This document shows, piece by piece, positions 54,212-64,000 of a DNA stretch of 64,000 nt (position 1 is its first letter; each line of letters begins with the position of its first letter). The DNA comes from an uncultured Paracoccaceae bacterium (GTDB taxonomy: Bacteria > Pseudomonadota > Alphaproteobacteria > Rhodobacterales > Rhodobacteraceae). The stretch spans positions 1 through 64,000 of the forward strand of contig CALSNT010000006.1 in NCBI GenBank assembly GCA_943787785.1, given 5' to 3'. Both the position numbers and the translations under genes were made by a program. The notes beneath the pieces were generated by a model. That model did no database searches and was not told where the DNA came from. It saw nothing but the letters and a program-made list of their open reading frames with translations.

Positions 54212-55572
54212 GTGAAACGGGCGACATGGCGCGGTTCGCCTGCGACCTGCGTTACGAAGACTTGCCCGAGGAACTACTGGCACTGCTGCGCCGCAGTTTC
54301 CTCGATACAATAGGTGTGGCAGCAATCGGTGCGACAACGGAGATGGCCAGGTGTGCTCGGCGGGCAGCGCAGGCGCTGTTCGGGGCGGGATCGGCGGGCA
54401 CGGCACGGGTGCTGATGGATGGTACCGCGCTCAGCCCAGTCGGCGCGGCGATGGCCGGGGCATTCACAGTGGATGCCGTTGATGCGCATGATGGGTCGAC
54501 CCCGAACAAAGGCCATGCGGGTTCGGCCGTGTTTCCGGCGTTGCTGGCCGTTGCGGACGCAAAGCGGACGCAAGAGCGTGCAATGAATGGTGCAGCCTTT
54601 GCCGCTCACCTGGCCGTGGCCTACGAGGTCAGCTATCGGGCGGGGCAGGCTCAACACGCGACGACACCGGATTACCATACGTCTGGGTCGTGGACCTCAA
54701 CCGGAGTCGCAGTGGCCGTGGCACGAATGCTGGGCGCAGATGCGGACCAGATCGCTCACGCCGCAGGGATTGGGGAATACCACGGGCCGCGCAGCCAGAT
54801 GATGCGCTGTATCGACCACCCGACGATGCTGCGCGACGGTGTCGGCTGGGGCGCGCCAAGCGGCGTTTCGGCGGGGTATCTGGCAGTGGCGGGGTTCACC
54901 GGCGCTCCGGCACAGACATGCGAGTCGGAGGGATTTTGGGGTGATTTAGGCTCGGAATGGTGGACTGTCCGGGACACCCACTACAAGCCGTATCCCTGCT
55001 GCCGATGGGCGCATCCGGCTATTGATGCAGTGCAGGAATTGATGAAAGATCGTAGCCTGAACCACCAGCATATTGCCTCAGTCGATATACGAACATTCCA
55101 CTATGCAACCCGGCTTGCTGGGCATCGCCCAACCAGGCTGGACGAGTTTAGCTATGGCATTGCATTTCCGGTGGCGACGATGATTGTGCGAGGCCAGCTT
55201 GGCCCGGAAGAGCTGCGCCCCGAGGTGCTGCAAGACCCCGATATCTGCCGGATTAGTCAGGCGACACGCTTGATTGACGACCCGGTCCTAACCGCGCGCA
55301 GTGTCAAACAGCGCTGGGCGGGCGTGACGCTTTACTCAACGGATGGCCGCGCGTTTGCGGCTGAGCCGAGAACGCCACGTGGCGATGCCGATCAGCCGAT
55401 GATTGATGCGGAAATCAGCAAAAAATTTCACCTGTTTGCGGATAGCACGCTTGGCGCAAACCGTGCGGACCGGATTGAGGCTCTTGCGGGCAGATTTGAT
55501 CAATTGGATTCGGATGATTTCAACGAACTGCTGGATCTGTGTGCCATTCCGCCTGCAGGTACGTCGATCTGA
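54208..55572 (+). CDS. MmgE/PrpD family protein
   Basis: The 454-residue protein is in the family of 2-methylcitrate dehydratase, cis-aconitate decarboxylase and related acid-processing enzymes. The helical N-domain carries DAVDAHDGSTPNKGHAGS, and the middle has QHATTPDYHTSGSWTSTG and YKPYPCCRWAHPAIDA. A GTG start at 54208 overlaps the previous stop; ATG at 54226 is an alternative. It ends the run that starts with the solute-binding protein. Substrate is not readable; a C5-C6 dicarboxylate is plausible. Confidence 0.88.
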   Translation: MSETGDMARFACDLRYEDLPEELLALLRRSFLDTIGVAAIGATTEMARCARRAAQALFGAGSAGTARVLMDGTALSPVGAAMAGAFTVDAVDAHDGSTPNKGHAGSAVFPALLAVADAKRTQERAMNGAAFAAHLAVAYEVSYRAGQAQHATTPDYHTSGSWTSTGVAVAVARMLGADADQIAHAAGIGEYHGPRSQMMRCIDHPTMLRDGVGWGAPSGVSAGYLAVAGFTGAPAQTCESEGFWGDLGSEWWTVRDTHYKPYPCCRWAHPAIDAVQELMKDRSLNHQHIASVDIRTFHYATRLAGHRPTRLDEFSYGIAFPVATMIVRGQLGPEELRPEVLQDPDICRISQATRLIDDPVLTARSVKQRWAGVTLYSTDGRAFAAEPRTPRGDADQPMIDAEISKKFHLFADSTLGANRADRIEALAGRFDQLDSDDFNELLDLCAIPPAGTSI

Positions 55573-55624
55573 CCGCTAAATCGCCGCATTGCCAGCGACT
55601 GCCTCCTGACACAGTCTGCATCGT

Positions 55625-57958
55625 ATGATCGGACCTGATGATCGCGAGACCCCGGACATTTCGGCCCGCTCCGATTGGCTGATGCGTGTGCCGAGTTGGT
55701 ATGGGGCGGCCTTTATTGCGCGTCCGTGGCGGTTTGTCCTACTGTCACTGATCCTGATCACCCTGGTTGCAGCAGGCATGGCCCAGCTGGAGTTTTCCAG
55801 CGACAACCGGGCCTTCTTTGGCGACGACAACCCGGATGTGGCGCGGCTTCAGGCAATGGCCGAGAGCTTTGCTGGTGCCGGAACGCTGAGCTTGATGATC
55901 CGCGTGACGGATGGCGACATGTTTACCGCGGAACGGCTGCAGCGGCTGGAAGAGATGCGTCTTGCTGCTGCGGACCTGCCCGGCATCCTACGCAGCGATG
56001 CGTTGACCAACCATGTTCGCGCGACGTCGCACGAGGATGTGCTGGTGATCGGCCCGTTGATTGGGGATGCAGAAAACCTCGACCCGGCACAGCTTTCCGA
56101 TATGCGCGATACCGCCCTTACTGAGCCAGAGTTGGTCAATCGCGTAGTCGCCTCGGACGGGCGTGCAGCGGTAATCACGCTGACTTTGAGACAGAACCTG
56201 GAAGATGGAACGACGCGTGATGGGATTTTGCAGGCGGCGACGAATTTCCGTGACGAGTGGCGTGAGCATTGGTCTGAAGCCGAGGTTTTCCTCTCTGGTG
56301 CGTTGCTGGCGGATGCGACCTTCAATGAGGCTGCCAAGCGCGATCTTTTCGGGCTGGTGCCGATAGTTGCGGCGGCCTCGGCGGTGTTGCTGGCGCTGGG
56401 CGTTGGCTCGCTGACCGGTGTAGCGGGGGCGTTAGCGGCGGCGTTAGCGGCGACACTGGCTTCGCTGGGGTTCGCTGGCTGGGTGGGGATTGCGATCACG
56501 CCGGGAACGGCAATCAGCCCGCTGGCCTCGATGGTACTGATTACGGCCAGTTGTGTGCATGTGATCGTGCATCACGGGCGGGCGCGGGCAGATGGTCAGG
56601 ATCGCGTTGACGCGGTGCAGCGCGCACTGAGCGAGAACTTTGGCCCGGTCGCCGTGACGACCCTGACCACGGCGATTGGCTTCCTGTGTATGAACTTCGC
56701 CGAGTCACCGCCGTTGCAGCAGATGGGGAATTTGGTGGCGGCAGGTCTGCTCGTTGGGTGGGTCGGAACGATGACGCTGTTGCCATTTGCGCTGCTGAAA
56801 TTACCCGAGATCAAGATCAGACCTCTGCGCCCGTCAGATGCTGTGATGGAGCGACTGGCGACCTGGGTAATTGCGCGCTCGACCTGGCTGCTGGCGCTGT
56901 TTGCCTGCTTGATCCTGCTGGCCGCCCTGGGCCTTACGCGGCTTGGGTCCAACGATATCTTTCACCGGTATTTCGACGACAGCTATGACTATCGGTTGGC
57001 GACCGACGCCATGGAAGACACGATCGGCGGTGTCGATGCGCTGCTGTTTCCAATTGCAGCGCCCGAGGGTCAGGCAGTCTTTGATCCAACAATCCTGGCG
57101 CAGATCCACCAGTTTTCCGCCTGGCTCAGGGATCAGCCGGGAGTCACATCGTTGGGCTCGCTCAGTGATGTGATGGCGGCGCTACAGACAGCAATCAGCC
57201 CTGAAGGTCCGCGACTTCCCGGCAGCGTCGAGGCCGCAGCGCAATTGATGCTGCTGTACGAATTGTCCCTGCCCGATGGCCAGTCGATGGATTGGTTGCT
57301 GGACGTCGACCGACGTCAGACCCGGGTTACGGCGGTGGTTTTGTTTGACCGGTCGGCGGACCTTGAGGCGCTGGCCGCACGCGCAGAGCGTTGGATGAGC
57401 GAGAACACGCCAGAAATCGCAGCGCCCGCCGCCGGTGTGGCGCTGGCTTTCGCCGCGCAGACCCGACGCAACAATCTGGCGATGGTGACGGGGATGTTCA
57501 CGGTCCTGCTTTTTGTGTCCGGCATCATGGTCATCGCATTGCGCAGTTGGCGGTTCGGCGTGCTGAGCCTTGTTCCCAATATCCTGCCTGCACTTCTGGC
57601 ATTCGGGGCCTGGGGGCTGGTGTGGCGGGATGTGAACCTCGGCTCGGCCATTGTAACAACGATGACCTTCGGGATCGTGGTGGATGATACGGTGCATCTG
57701 ATGATGCACTTTTTGCGCCATCGGCGGGCTGGTAACACGCCTGACGTGGCCTTGCAGCGCACTTTTCGCAGCGTTGGAATCGCAGTCACCATCACATCGG
57801 CGGCGATCATTCTGGGCTTTGGAGTTCTGGCAACCTCGGGCTTTGCTATCAATGCTCATATCGGCGCCCTGACCGTACTGGTGGTCGGCATCGCGCTGCT
57901 GACAGATCTGTTTTTACTGGCACCTCTTCTGGTGCGTTTCGGGAAGGCCACGACATGA
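55625..57958 (+). CDS. MMPL/RND-superfamily transporter
   Basis: The 777-residue protein has 12 predicted membrane segments and two large periplasmic loops (about residues 55-240 and 450-620), the duplicated RND layout. GDD at the first loop and the FGIVVDDTVHLMMHF stretch in the second half fit lipid-exporter MMPL proteins. Its stop overlaps the LolA-like gene by 4 bases. The pair probably moves a lipid or lipoprotein through the envelope. Confidence 0.9.
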   Translation: MIGPDDRETPDISARSDWLMRVPSWYGAAFIARPWRFVLLSLILITLVAAGMAQLEFSSDNRAFFGDDNPDVARLQAMAESFAGAGTLSLMIRVTDGDMFTAERLQRLEEMRLAAADLPGILRSDALTNHVRATSHEDVLVIGPLIGDAENLDPAQLSDMRDTALTEPELVNRVVASDGRAAVITLTLRQNLEDGTTRDGILQAATNFRDEWREHWSEAEVFLSGALLADATFNEAAKRDLFGLVPIVAAASAVLLALGVGSLTGVAGALAAALAATLASLGFAGWVGIAITPGTAISPLASMVLITASCVHVIVHHGRARADGQDRVDAVQRALSENFGPVAVTTLTTAIGFLCMNFAESPPLQQMGNLVAAGLLVGWVGTMTLLPFALLKLPEIKIRPLRPSDAVMERLATWVIARSTWLLALFACLILLAALGLTRLGSNDIFHRYFDDSYDYRLATDAMEDTIGGVDALLFPIAAPEGQAVFDPTILAQIHQFSAWLRDQPGVTSLGSLSDVMAALQTAISPEGPRLPGSVEAAAQLMLLYELSLPDGQSMDWLLDVDRRQTRVTAVVLFDRSADLEALAARAERWMSENTPEIAAPAAGVALAFAAQTRRNNLAMVTGMFTVLLFVSGIMVIALRSWRFGVLSLVPNILPALLAFGAWGLVWRDVNLGSAIVTTMTFGIVVDDTVHLMMHFLRHRRAGNTPDVALQRTFRSVGIAVTITSAAIILGFGVLATSGFAINAHIGALTVLVVGIALLTDLFLLAPLLVRFGKATT

Positions 57959-58734
57959 GGCTGTTGGTAGCAACGATGATCCTGTTTCTGGCCGCGCCGC
58001 TGAGTGCACAGACCGAAGCTGAGACTTTTGGTCAACGCATCGCCGAGAAAGCCGCAGAAGCCGCCGCCGGATGGCGGGACCTTGAGGTTTCGGTCACGAT
58101 GACATTGCGGGACCGGGGCGGCGCCACGGGCAGCCGGTCGTTTCGGATGGTCACGGCCAATGCGGCAGGTGGTGCGCGAACGCTGATCATTGTGGACGCC
58201 CCCGCGGATATTCGAAACACCGCACTGCTGACCCACAGCTATCGCAACCGACGCGACGATCAGTGGCTTTATCTTCCAGCTCTCGGCAAGACCCGCAAGA
58301 TCAACGCAGCGGGGCGCGCAGGCAAATTCGTCGGTAGTGAGTTCACCTATCGGGACATGGTGGATCAGTCGCCCGACGACTATCGCTTTGTCTGGTTGGG
58401 GGACGGTCCTTGCCCGGATGGGCAAGGTGCATGCCACGTCCTGGACCGGTTCCCGCGGGCTGGGTCCGGAAGGACGCGCGAAAGGCTCTGGTTCACCCTG
58501 AAAACGCTGAAGTTGCTGCAAATCGAGTATTATGGCCGGGGAACATCAGCGCAGAAGGCGCTGTCAATTCGAGGGTATTCGCAGTTCGCGAATGGCGTTT
58601 GGCGGGCGTCTGAGATGGAAATGGTTAATCATCAGACGCGGCGCTCGACCGTGCTGAACTGGGCCGACTATCGCTTTGATACCGGCGTCGATCCGCGCCT
58701 TCTGACGCCCGAGGCGCTGAGTCAGTTGGACTGA
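57955..58734 (+). CDS. LolA-like outer membrane lipoprotein-sorting protein
   Basis: This 259-residue protein has a signal peptide (residues 1-18, ending PLSAQT) and a LolA/LppX-like half-barrel region (VTMTLRDRGG, then DDQWLYLPALGKTRKI). It is coupled to the MMPL gene, a pairing common in Gram-negative bacteria, and may receive the lipid that the pump delivers. Confidence 0.88.
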   Translation: MRLLVATMILFLAAPLSAQTEAETFGQRIAEKAAEAAAGWRDLEVSVTMTLRDRGGATGSRSFRMVTANAAGGARTLIIVDAPADIRNTALLTHSYRNRRDDQWLYLPALGKTRKINAAGRAGKFVGSEFTYRDMVDQSPDDYRFVWLGDGPCPDGQGACHVLDRFPRAGSGRTRERLWFTLKTLKLLQIEYYGRGTSAQKALSIRGYSQFANGVWRASEMEMVNHQTRRSTVLNWADYRFDTGVDPRLLTPEALSQLD

Positions 58735-58804
58735 AGTCTTCCCCCGAGCACGGCTGCGGGGTAAACTGGGTCCGAGTGTGTGTTTCCAGTTGGTGGGGTG
58801 TGTC

Positions 58805-60748
58805 ATGCGGTGGGTTTTCCGGATTATCGGTCTGATTTTGGTGCTGATCGCGGTTGCGGTCGGGGCGCTGTTCCTGCTGCCTGCCGATCGGATCGCGCGG
58901 ATCGCTGAGGATAAGTTTGAAAGCGCGACGGGTCGTGCGTTGACCATCGCCGGGGATGTGCGCCCGTCGCTTTGGCCAAACATCGGGGTGCAGACCGGAG
59001 CGCTAAGCATTGCAAACGCGGATTGGTCCGACAGTGGCCTGATGCTCGAGGCTGACGGCCTGTCCGTCGCTGTCGAGTTGATGCCGCTGATCCGGGGGGA
59101 TGTTAGGATCAAGGGCGTGCAACTCGACGCGCCGCGTATCCTGCTGGAGGCTGGTCGCGACGGACTCGGCAACTGGATCTTCGCCGATGGTGCAGCTAAC
59201 GATGGTGGTCAATCGGGGGCAGGCACAGGGACCCGCGCGTTCTCGCTGGATCAGGCGGTAGTGTCCGATGGCGCACTGACGTTTATTGCCGCTGACGGCG
59301 AACGGACTGACTTGCGCGCGATGGACGCAACGGTCGAAATTCCGGATTTCGCCGGGGCCGCAAAAATTGATCTGTCGGCGACGCTGAACGGTGCACCGGT
59401 TGTTTTGGACAGTACCATCACGGGCTTTGGCGCGTTCCTGGAAGGTGGCACGGTGCCGGTTGATCTTGCCGCGCGGGCCGGGAAATCGACGGTGGATTTC
59501 AACGGGCGGGCTGGGCTTGCGCCGTTCGCTGCGGCCGGGACGTTGACGGGCAATCTGGATGATCTGCGGGGCCTGACGGCGGTGCTGGATCAGCCAGCGC
59601 CTGACTTGCCGCGCGGATTGGGCAGGGACACATTGCGGGTCGCAAGCGAAGTTACTTTCACAGATTCGACCCTGAACTTGCGTGATTTGGCTCTGACGCT
59701 GGACCAGAACACGATTAGCGGTGCGGCGGATATCACGCTGGGCGGGGTGCGGCCTCGGGTCAAAGCCAATCTGGCGTTGGGTGAATTCGATCTGTCGGCA
59801 GCTGAAACCGGCGGCGGTGCTGAGCGTAGCGCCGATGGCGCGACGACCGGCTGGTCGACTGATCCGATTGATGTGAGCGCGCTGTCACTTCTGGATGCCG
59901 ATCTGGCGTTGACGGCCACATCGTTGGCGATGGGCACGACGCGACTAAACAGAACCTCCGTACTGGTAACCCTGCAGGATTCGCGCGCGGTCACAGAGAT
60001 CCGTGAGTTGACTGCGTATGATGGCGTGGTCGCGGGATCGGTCGTCGTGAACGGGCGGGGTGGGCTGTCGAGCCGGGTGAACCTGTCGGGCTCGGCCATC
60101 GCGATCTCGCGGATGTTGAATGAGTTGGTAGGCTATGACCGGCTCATCGCGGCAGGTGATGTTAGCCTGTCGGTGCTGGGATCGGGCAATTCGATGAACG
60201 CGTTAATGAATTCGTTGAATGGTGAAGGATCGTTCAACATCGGCGCCGGAGAGTTGTTGGGCCTTGACCTGGTGGGGATGCTGAAAAGCCTGGACACCTC
60301 GTTCATCGGAAAGGGGTCGAAGACGATTTTTGATCGGATCACCGGACGGTTTCGGGTGGTGGACGGGGTGATGATCTATGACGACTTGTCCATGTCGGCG
60401 CCCCTGTTCAGTGCATCTGGTGGCGGCAAGATCGGGTTAGGCGGGCGGACGCTGGATTTGCGGATCGTACCGGAATTGCTTGGGGGAGAAGGTAAGGGCA
60501 TTCGCGTGCCGCTGGTGATCACCGGCAGTTGGGCCAAGCCGAAATTCCGGTTGGATCTGGAGGCTTTGGCCGAGGAAAATCTGGGCGAGCAGGTCGAAGA
60601 GGCCGTTCAACAAGTTGAAAGCGCAGCCAAGGCGGCGGTGGCTAAACAACTGGGTGTGGATCCTGAGGTTGATCTGGAAGATGCGGCGCGGGATCGGCTG
60701 GAAGATGAATTGCGCGACGGCCTGCTGAATCTGCTGGGGAACAACTAG
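58805..60748 (+). CDS. AsmA-family protein
   Basis: The ATG at 58805 follows GGTGGGG (58792-58798) and gives 647 residues. It has a single N-terminal membrane segment (about residues 5-27), then a long repetitive beta-strand region of AsmA type, with [21 protein letters not shown] near the start. AsmA-like proteins are thought to form bridges for phospholipid transport to the outer membrane. Its stop overlaps the convergent rfbB stop within CTAG. Confidence 0.9.
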   Translation: MRWVFRIIGLILVLIAVAVGALFLLPADRIARIAEDKFESATGRALTIAGDVRPSLWPNIGVQTGALSIANADWSDSGLMLEADGLSVAVELMPLIRGDVRIKGVQLDAPRILLEAGRDGLGNWIFADGAANDGGQSGAGTGTRAFSLDQAVVSDGALTFIAADGERTDLRAMDATVEIPDFAGAAKIDLSATLNGAPVVLDSTITGFGAFLEGGTVPVDLAARAGKSTVDFNGRAGLAPFAAAGTLTGNLDDLRGLTAVLDQPAPDLPRGLGRDTLRVASEVTFTDSTLNLRDLALTLDQNTISGAADITLGGVRPRVKANLALGEFDLSAAETGGGAERSADGATTGWSTDPIDVSALSLLDADLALTATSLAMGTTRLNRTSVLVTLQDSRAVTEIRELTAYDGVVAGSVVVNGRGGLSSRVNLSGSAIAISRMLNELVGYDRLIAAGDVSLSVLGSGNSMNALMNSLNGEGSFNIGAGELLGLDLVGMLKSLDTSFIGKGSKTIFDRITGRFRVVDGVMIYDDLSMSAPLFSASGGGKIGLGGRTLDLRIVPELLGGEGKGIRVPLVITGSWAKPKFRLDLEALAEENLGEQVEEAVQQVESAAKAAVAKQLGVDPEVDLEDAARDRLEDELRDGLLNLLGNN

Positions 60749-61803
60749 GCCCCAAGCCCAAGGCGCGCGCCGACGCCGTTGCGGTTTTGCAGCGCCTGCC
60801 ACCAGCCACGATTTTCCAGGTACCAGTCGATGGCCAGCGCCAATCCCTGCTCCAGATTGCGTGACGGTCGCCAGCCAAGCTCGTCCCGGATACGCGTGGC
60901 GTTGATCGCATAGCGCGCATCATGGCCGGGGCGGTCGGTGACGTGGGTGATCAGCCGCGCATGCGGTGCACCAGCTGGCAGCCTGTCATCCAGTAACCCA
61001 CAAATGCGGTGAACCAGTTCAAGATTGGACACCTCAGCATTACCGCCAATGGCATAGGTGCGCCCAGACTGGCCGGATTCGAGAATGCGCAACAGCGCCA
61101 CTGCGTGATCGTCTACGAACAGCCAGTCGCGGACGTTGGATCCGCTGCCATAGATCGGGATCGGCTGGCCGGACAGAGCCGCCAGAATGACCACAGGGAT
61201 CAGCTTTTCCGGGAACTGATAAGGTCCGTAGTTGTTTGAGCAATTGCTGACGAGAATCGGCAATCCATAGGTCTCACCCCAGGCGCGTACCAGATGGTCG
61301 GACGCGGCTTTGGAGGCCGAATAGGGACTGTTCGGCGCATAGGGCGTGGCCTCATCAAACTGCCCTTTGGGGCCGAGGCTGCCGAAGACCTCATCAGTGG
61401 AGACATGGAGAAACCGAAACCCTTCCGGGCAATGAGATTGATCCCGATAGGCGCAGGCGGCTTCAAGTAGCTGAAATGTGCCGGTGACATTGGTGTCAAT
61501 GAACGCCGACGGGGCATCGATTGACCGGTCAACGTGGGATTCCGCAGCCAGATGGATCACGGAACGTGGCCGATACGTCGAAAAGATCCTGTCGAGGCAG
61601 GCGCGATCCCGAATGTCGCCTTTTTCGAACGCATAATGCCGATTGTCCGCTATGCCCGCCAAATTGTCGATGCAGGCAGCATAGGTCAGCGCGTCGAGAA
61701 TAACCACCGCGTCCCCCCGCGCGGTGGCCGTTCGCGCAACTGCGGATCCGATAAATCCGGCACCGCCCGTTATTAGAATTGGGCGTTCTTCAGCAACGGC
61801 CAT
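60745..61803 (-). CDS. rfbB: dTDP-glucose 4,6-dehydratase
   Basis: RfbB makes dTDP-4-keto-6-deoxyglucose, the second step of dTDP-L-rhamnose synthesis. The 352-residue protein has the NAD motif GGAGFIGS, the active-site STDEVFG and the YSASK catalytic pair (YxxxK). The start at 61803 follows the rfbC stop by 2 bases. Confidence 0.96.
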   Translation of the reverse strand: MAVAEERPILITGGAGFIGSAVARTATARGDAVVILDALTYAACIDNLAGIADNRHYAFEKGDIRDRACLDRIFSTYRPRSVIHLAAESHVDRSIDAPSAFIDTNVTGTFQLLEAACAYRDQSHCPEGFRFLHVSTDEVFGSLGPKGQFDEATPYAPNSPYSASKAASDHLVRAWGETYGLPILVSNCSNNYGPYQFPEKLIPVVILAALSGQPIPIYGSGSNVRDWLFVDDHAVALLRILESGQSGRTYAIGGNAEVSNLELVHRICGLLDDRLPAGAPHARLITHVTDRPGHDARYAINATRIRDELGWRPSRNLEQGLALAIDWYLENRGWWQALQNRNGVGARLGLGA

Positions 61804-61805
61804 TC

Positions 61806-62372
61806 TCAGCCCTCTTCTGTGAACGGGCTGCACCAATCGGCAAATTTCGGGGCTGCGGCGTCACGATCGCTGAGGATTGCGTCGTCAGGTTTGATACCCC
61901 AGTCGATCATCAGGTCGGGATCATTCCAGCATACCGCACCATCGGCCTCTGGGTTGTAGACTGCCGTGCATTTGTAGAGGCAAACTGTCTGATCCGCTCG
62001 TGTTACGAACCCATGCAAAAACCCCGGCGGAATCCAGAATTGGCGCCCATTTTCGGCTGTAAGGTCGACCCCTGTCCACTGGCCGTAGGTCGCCGAGCCT
62101 TTGCGTACGTCAACAGCAATATCGCAAAGGGCGCCGGCGGCGCAGCGCACCAGCTTGCCTTGAGCGTATGGTGGAGCTTGATAATGCAGCCCGCGGATCG
62201 TTCCAGCGACAGCGGATATCGACTGATTGTCCTGAGTGAATTCGAAATCCAGCCCGACGCTTGCCATTGTCCGAGCATTCCAGACTTCGGAAAAGCTACC
62301 GCGCGTATCGGCGAACCGACGCGGTGTTAGGATCATTGGTCCATCCAGGGCTGTGGTCGCGACATCCAACAT
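61806..62372 (-). CDS. rfbC: dTDP-4-dehydrorhamnose 3,5-epimerase
   Basis: RfbC inverts C3 and C5 of the keto sugar. From ATG at 62372 the protein has 188 residues and family-typical N-terminus ([12 protein letters not shown]). An ATG at 62402 would add ten. Catalytic His is in GLHYQ; the second catalytic block is IPPGFLHGF. It is the first gene of the minus-strand rfbCB pair. Confidence 0.93.
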   Translation of the reverse strand: MLDVATTALDGPMILTPRRFADTRGSFSEVWNARTMASVGLDFEFTQDNQSISAVAGTIRGLHYQAPPYAQGKLVRCAAGALCDIAVDVRKGSATYGQWTGVDLTAENGRQFWIPPGFLHGFVTRADQTVCLYKCTAVYNPEADGAVCWNDPDLMIDWGIKPDDAILSDRDAAAPKFADWCSPFTEEG

Positions 62373-62530
62373 CGCGATCAAACTATCGGACTCACCTGGC
62401 ATCGACCAGCAAATAGCTTCCCAAGAAGTTTAGGAAAATTAACGATACTGCAATCTGTTAGGTTTGGTATGGTGAGCCAAAGCGGCGCAACGCGCCTATC
62501 CGGGGAGTAAAGGCAATCGCACCGACACTA

Positions 62531-63436
62531 TTGGTTTTCGGCAAAGACGGCCAACTGGGGCAGGCGCTGGCTTGCTCGCAGGCTGTGCGTTCCGGGATGG
62601 TGCAGTTGATCTTGCTGGATCGGTCTGAGGCCGATTTGGCCAACCCCGAAAAATGTGGCGAGATTATCAATCAGACAATCGCGGATGTCGTCGTCAATGC
62701 CGCAGCGCTGACCGCAGTCACTGACGCAGAGGCGCAGGTCAATACCGCGATCGCCATTAACGGAACCGCACCTGGCATTATGGCCGCCGCCGCAGCAGCG
62801 CGCGGGTTACCGTTCATTCAGATATCCACCGACTACGTTTTTGATGGCGAGGGCATCCGGCCTTGGCTCACTGGTGATAGTACGAACCCCAATACGGTGT
62901 ATGGCAGCTCAAAACGGCTTGGTGAAGTAGGCGTTATGAGCGCCTATGAAAACATCGACACGCCATTTGCAGTCTTACGCACGTCTTGGGTAATTTCGGC
63001 TCGGGGCAAAAATTTTGCTTCGACCATTCTGAATGCGGGTCAGCGGAATGGGCACGTCTCGGTTGTCTCCGACCAGATTGGCGGCCCGACACCGGCGGAC
63101 GACCTTGCAACTGCAATCGTCCATATTGCAGAATCTTTGGTTGCAAAGACGGCGTCCGGTGGCATTTACCACTACTCCGGAGCGCCCGATGTGAGTTGGT
63201 ATGATCTTGCGCGAGAGATTTTTGAAGTTGCGGGCCTGTCTGTCGAGGTCAAGGATATCCTCACCAGTGATTTGTCAGACCGGACAGCCCGACCGTTGAA
63301 TTCACGGCTGGATTGCACGACGACCGAGCGAGTATTTGGCCTACCGCGACCGGATTGGCGTGCGGCGCTTCCCACAATTGTTGCTGACCTTCAGCGGCGC
63401 ACCAAATCGCATGCGACCTTAACGGGTGCGGTATGA
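62531..63436 (+). CDS. rfbD: dTDP-4-dehydrorhamnose reductase
   Basis: RfbD reduces the epimerised keto sugar to dTDP-L-rhamnose. The SDR-extended motifs are [17 protein letters not shown] and YGSSK (YxxxK). The only canonical in-frame start is TTG at 62531, placed inside the first beta-strand. Family proteins usually begin a few residues earlier, and a ribosome-binding-like GGGGAG lies at 62502-62507, too far for this TTG. The true start may be a non-standard codon such as ATC at 62516. It overlaps rfbA by 4 bases. Confidence 0.9.
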   Translation: MVFGKDGQLGQALACSQAVRSGMVQLILLDRSEADLANPEKCGEIINQTIADVVVNAAALTAVTDAEAQVNTAIAINGTAPGIMAAAAAARGLPFIQISTDYVFDGEGIRPWLTGDSTNPNTVYGSSKRLGEVGVMSAYENIDTPFAVLRTSWVISARGKNFASTILNAGQRNGHVSVVSDQIGGPTPADDLATAIVHIAESLVAKTASGGIYHYSGAPDVSWYDLAREIFEVAGLSVEVKDILTSDLSDRTARPLNSRLDCTTTERVFGLPRPDWRAALPTIVADLQRRTKSHATLTGAV

Positions 63437-64000
63437 CGCGAAAGGGCATACTTCTGGCGGGCGGTTCTGGAACGCGGCTTTACCCAGCAACTCTCAGCGT
63501 CTCCAAGCAGCTTTTGCCGCTTTATGACAAGCCGATGATCTACTACCCGCTGAGCGTCCTGATGCTGGCAGGTATTCGTGAAATCGCAGTCATAACGACG
63601 CCAAATGATGCGGAACAGTTTCGGCATTTGCTCGGCGATGGCTCGCAATGGGGCCTGCAACTTGACTACATACCTCAGCCTTCGCCCGATGGTCTGGCGC
63701 AGGCTTATTTATTGGCCGAGGGTTGGCTTGGCGGCGCAGCTTCGGCGATGATTTTGGGCGACAATATTTTCTTCGGACAAGGTCTTTCGCAGATTTTGGG
63801 CCGCGCTTCATCCAGTGAAAGTGGGACGGTGTTTGGCTATCAGGTGCGAGAGCCAAAGCAATATGGCGTTCTTGGGTTTGACGCTGACGGAAAGGTGACC
63901 TCGATTGTTGAGAAACCGGCAAACCCAGCATCGCGTTTTGCAGTGACTGGTTTGTATTTTCTTGACGGTACTGCACCCGAGCGAGCGCACCACGTTGAAC
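63433..64000 (+). CDS. rfbA: Glucose-1-phosphate thymidylyltransferase (partial, cut by window end)
   Basis: The first 189 codons are visible: GGSGTRLYP nucleotide-binding motif, [26 protein letters not shown] and EKPANP. These are RfbA signatures. The enzyme makes dTDP-glucose, the first step of the rhamnose branch. The gene begins in the rfbD stop (ATGA) and continues past position 64000. With rfbB, rfbC and rfbD it gives the whole dTDP-L-rhamnose route. Confidence 0.95.
   Translation, partial: MTRKGILLAGGSGTRLYPATLSVSKQLLPLYDKPMIYYPLSVLMLAGIREIAVITTPNDAEQFRHLLGDGSQWGLQLDYIPQPSPDGLAQAYLLAEGWLGGAASAMILGDNIFFGQGLSQILGRASSSESGTVFGYQVREPKQYGVLGFDADGKVTSIVEKPANPASRFAVTGLYFLDGTAPERAHHVE

Noticed and set aside
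1-64000. CRISPR array, prophage or insertion sequence
   Set aside because: No regularly spaced repeats, cas, integrase, capsid or transposase-like sequence was seen.

Overview
The window looks like chromosome from an alphaproteobacterium of the Rhodobacteraceae (Roseobacter group). The DNA is G+C-rich and gene-dense, with many 1-8 base overlaps between genes. A MarR-type regulator next to an OmpR-type response regulator (petP-petR-like), a gltD/gltB locus and an xseB-ispA-dxs run fit that assignment. The assignment comes from gene content and protein character only. I saw no transposase, integrase, phage gene or CRISPR array.

Layout. 0-30.5 kb is mostly core genome: tRNA-Leu(CAG); an NDUFA9-like NAD(P)-binding protein; uppP; gltD, two tandem GFA-fold genes and gltB; mtgA; a glutathione transferase; queG; a DMT exporter; two unrecognised membrane-anchored proteins; ilvE divergent from petP-petR; an HDAC-fold deacetylase with xseB-ispA-dxs; a lytic transglycosylase; rnr; dapE and dapD around small membrane and hypothetical genes; and a LOG-family protein.

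30.6-55.6 kb is an accessory catabolic region and the most interesting part of the window. Its first half carries an enamidase gene one base downstream of livHMGF, a periplasmic binding protein, a molybdenum hydroxylase (FAD subunit plus a fused 2Fe-2S/molybdopterin subunit), a 6-hydroxynicotinate reductase, a UPF0280 protein that shows ApbE flavin-transferase signatures, and two tandem DUF1185 proteins. This is the front end of the reductive nicotinate pathway known from Eubacterium barkeri: ring hydroxylation, ring reduction, then ring opening to 2-formylglutarate. Because 6-hydroxynicotinate reductase carries a covalent flavin, the ApbE-like UPF0280 protein encoded directly after it is a good candidate for the enzyme that attaches that flavin. 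The second half carries a carbohydrate-type ABC importer, three consecutive two-domain SnoaL/NTF2-like proteins and an MmgE/PrpD protein in one tightly packed run. I do not recognise this set as a described pathway. A lower-G+C M48 metalloprotease gene sits between the Liv binding-protein gene and livH and looks like a later insertion.

55.6-64 kb returns to envelope functions: an MMPL/RND exporter with a LolA-like partner, an AsmA-family protein, and the dTDP-L-rhamnose genes rfbB and rfbC (minus strand) divergent from rfbD and rfbA (plus strand). rfbA runs off the end of the window.
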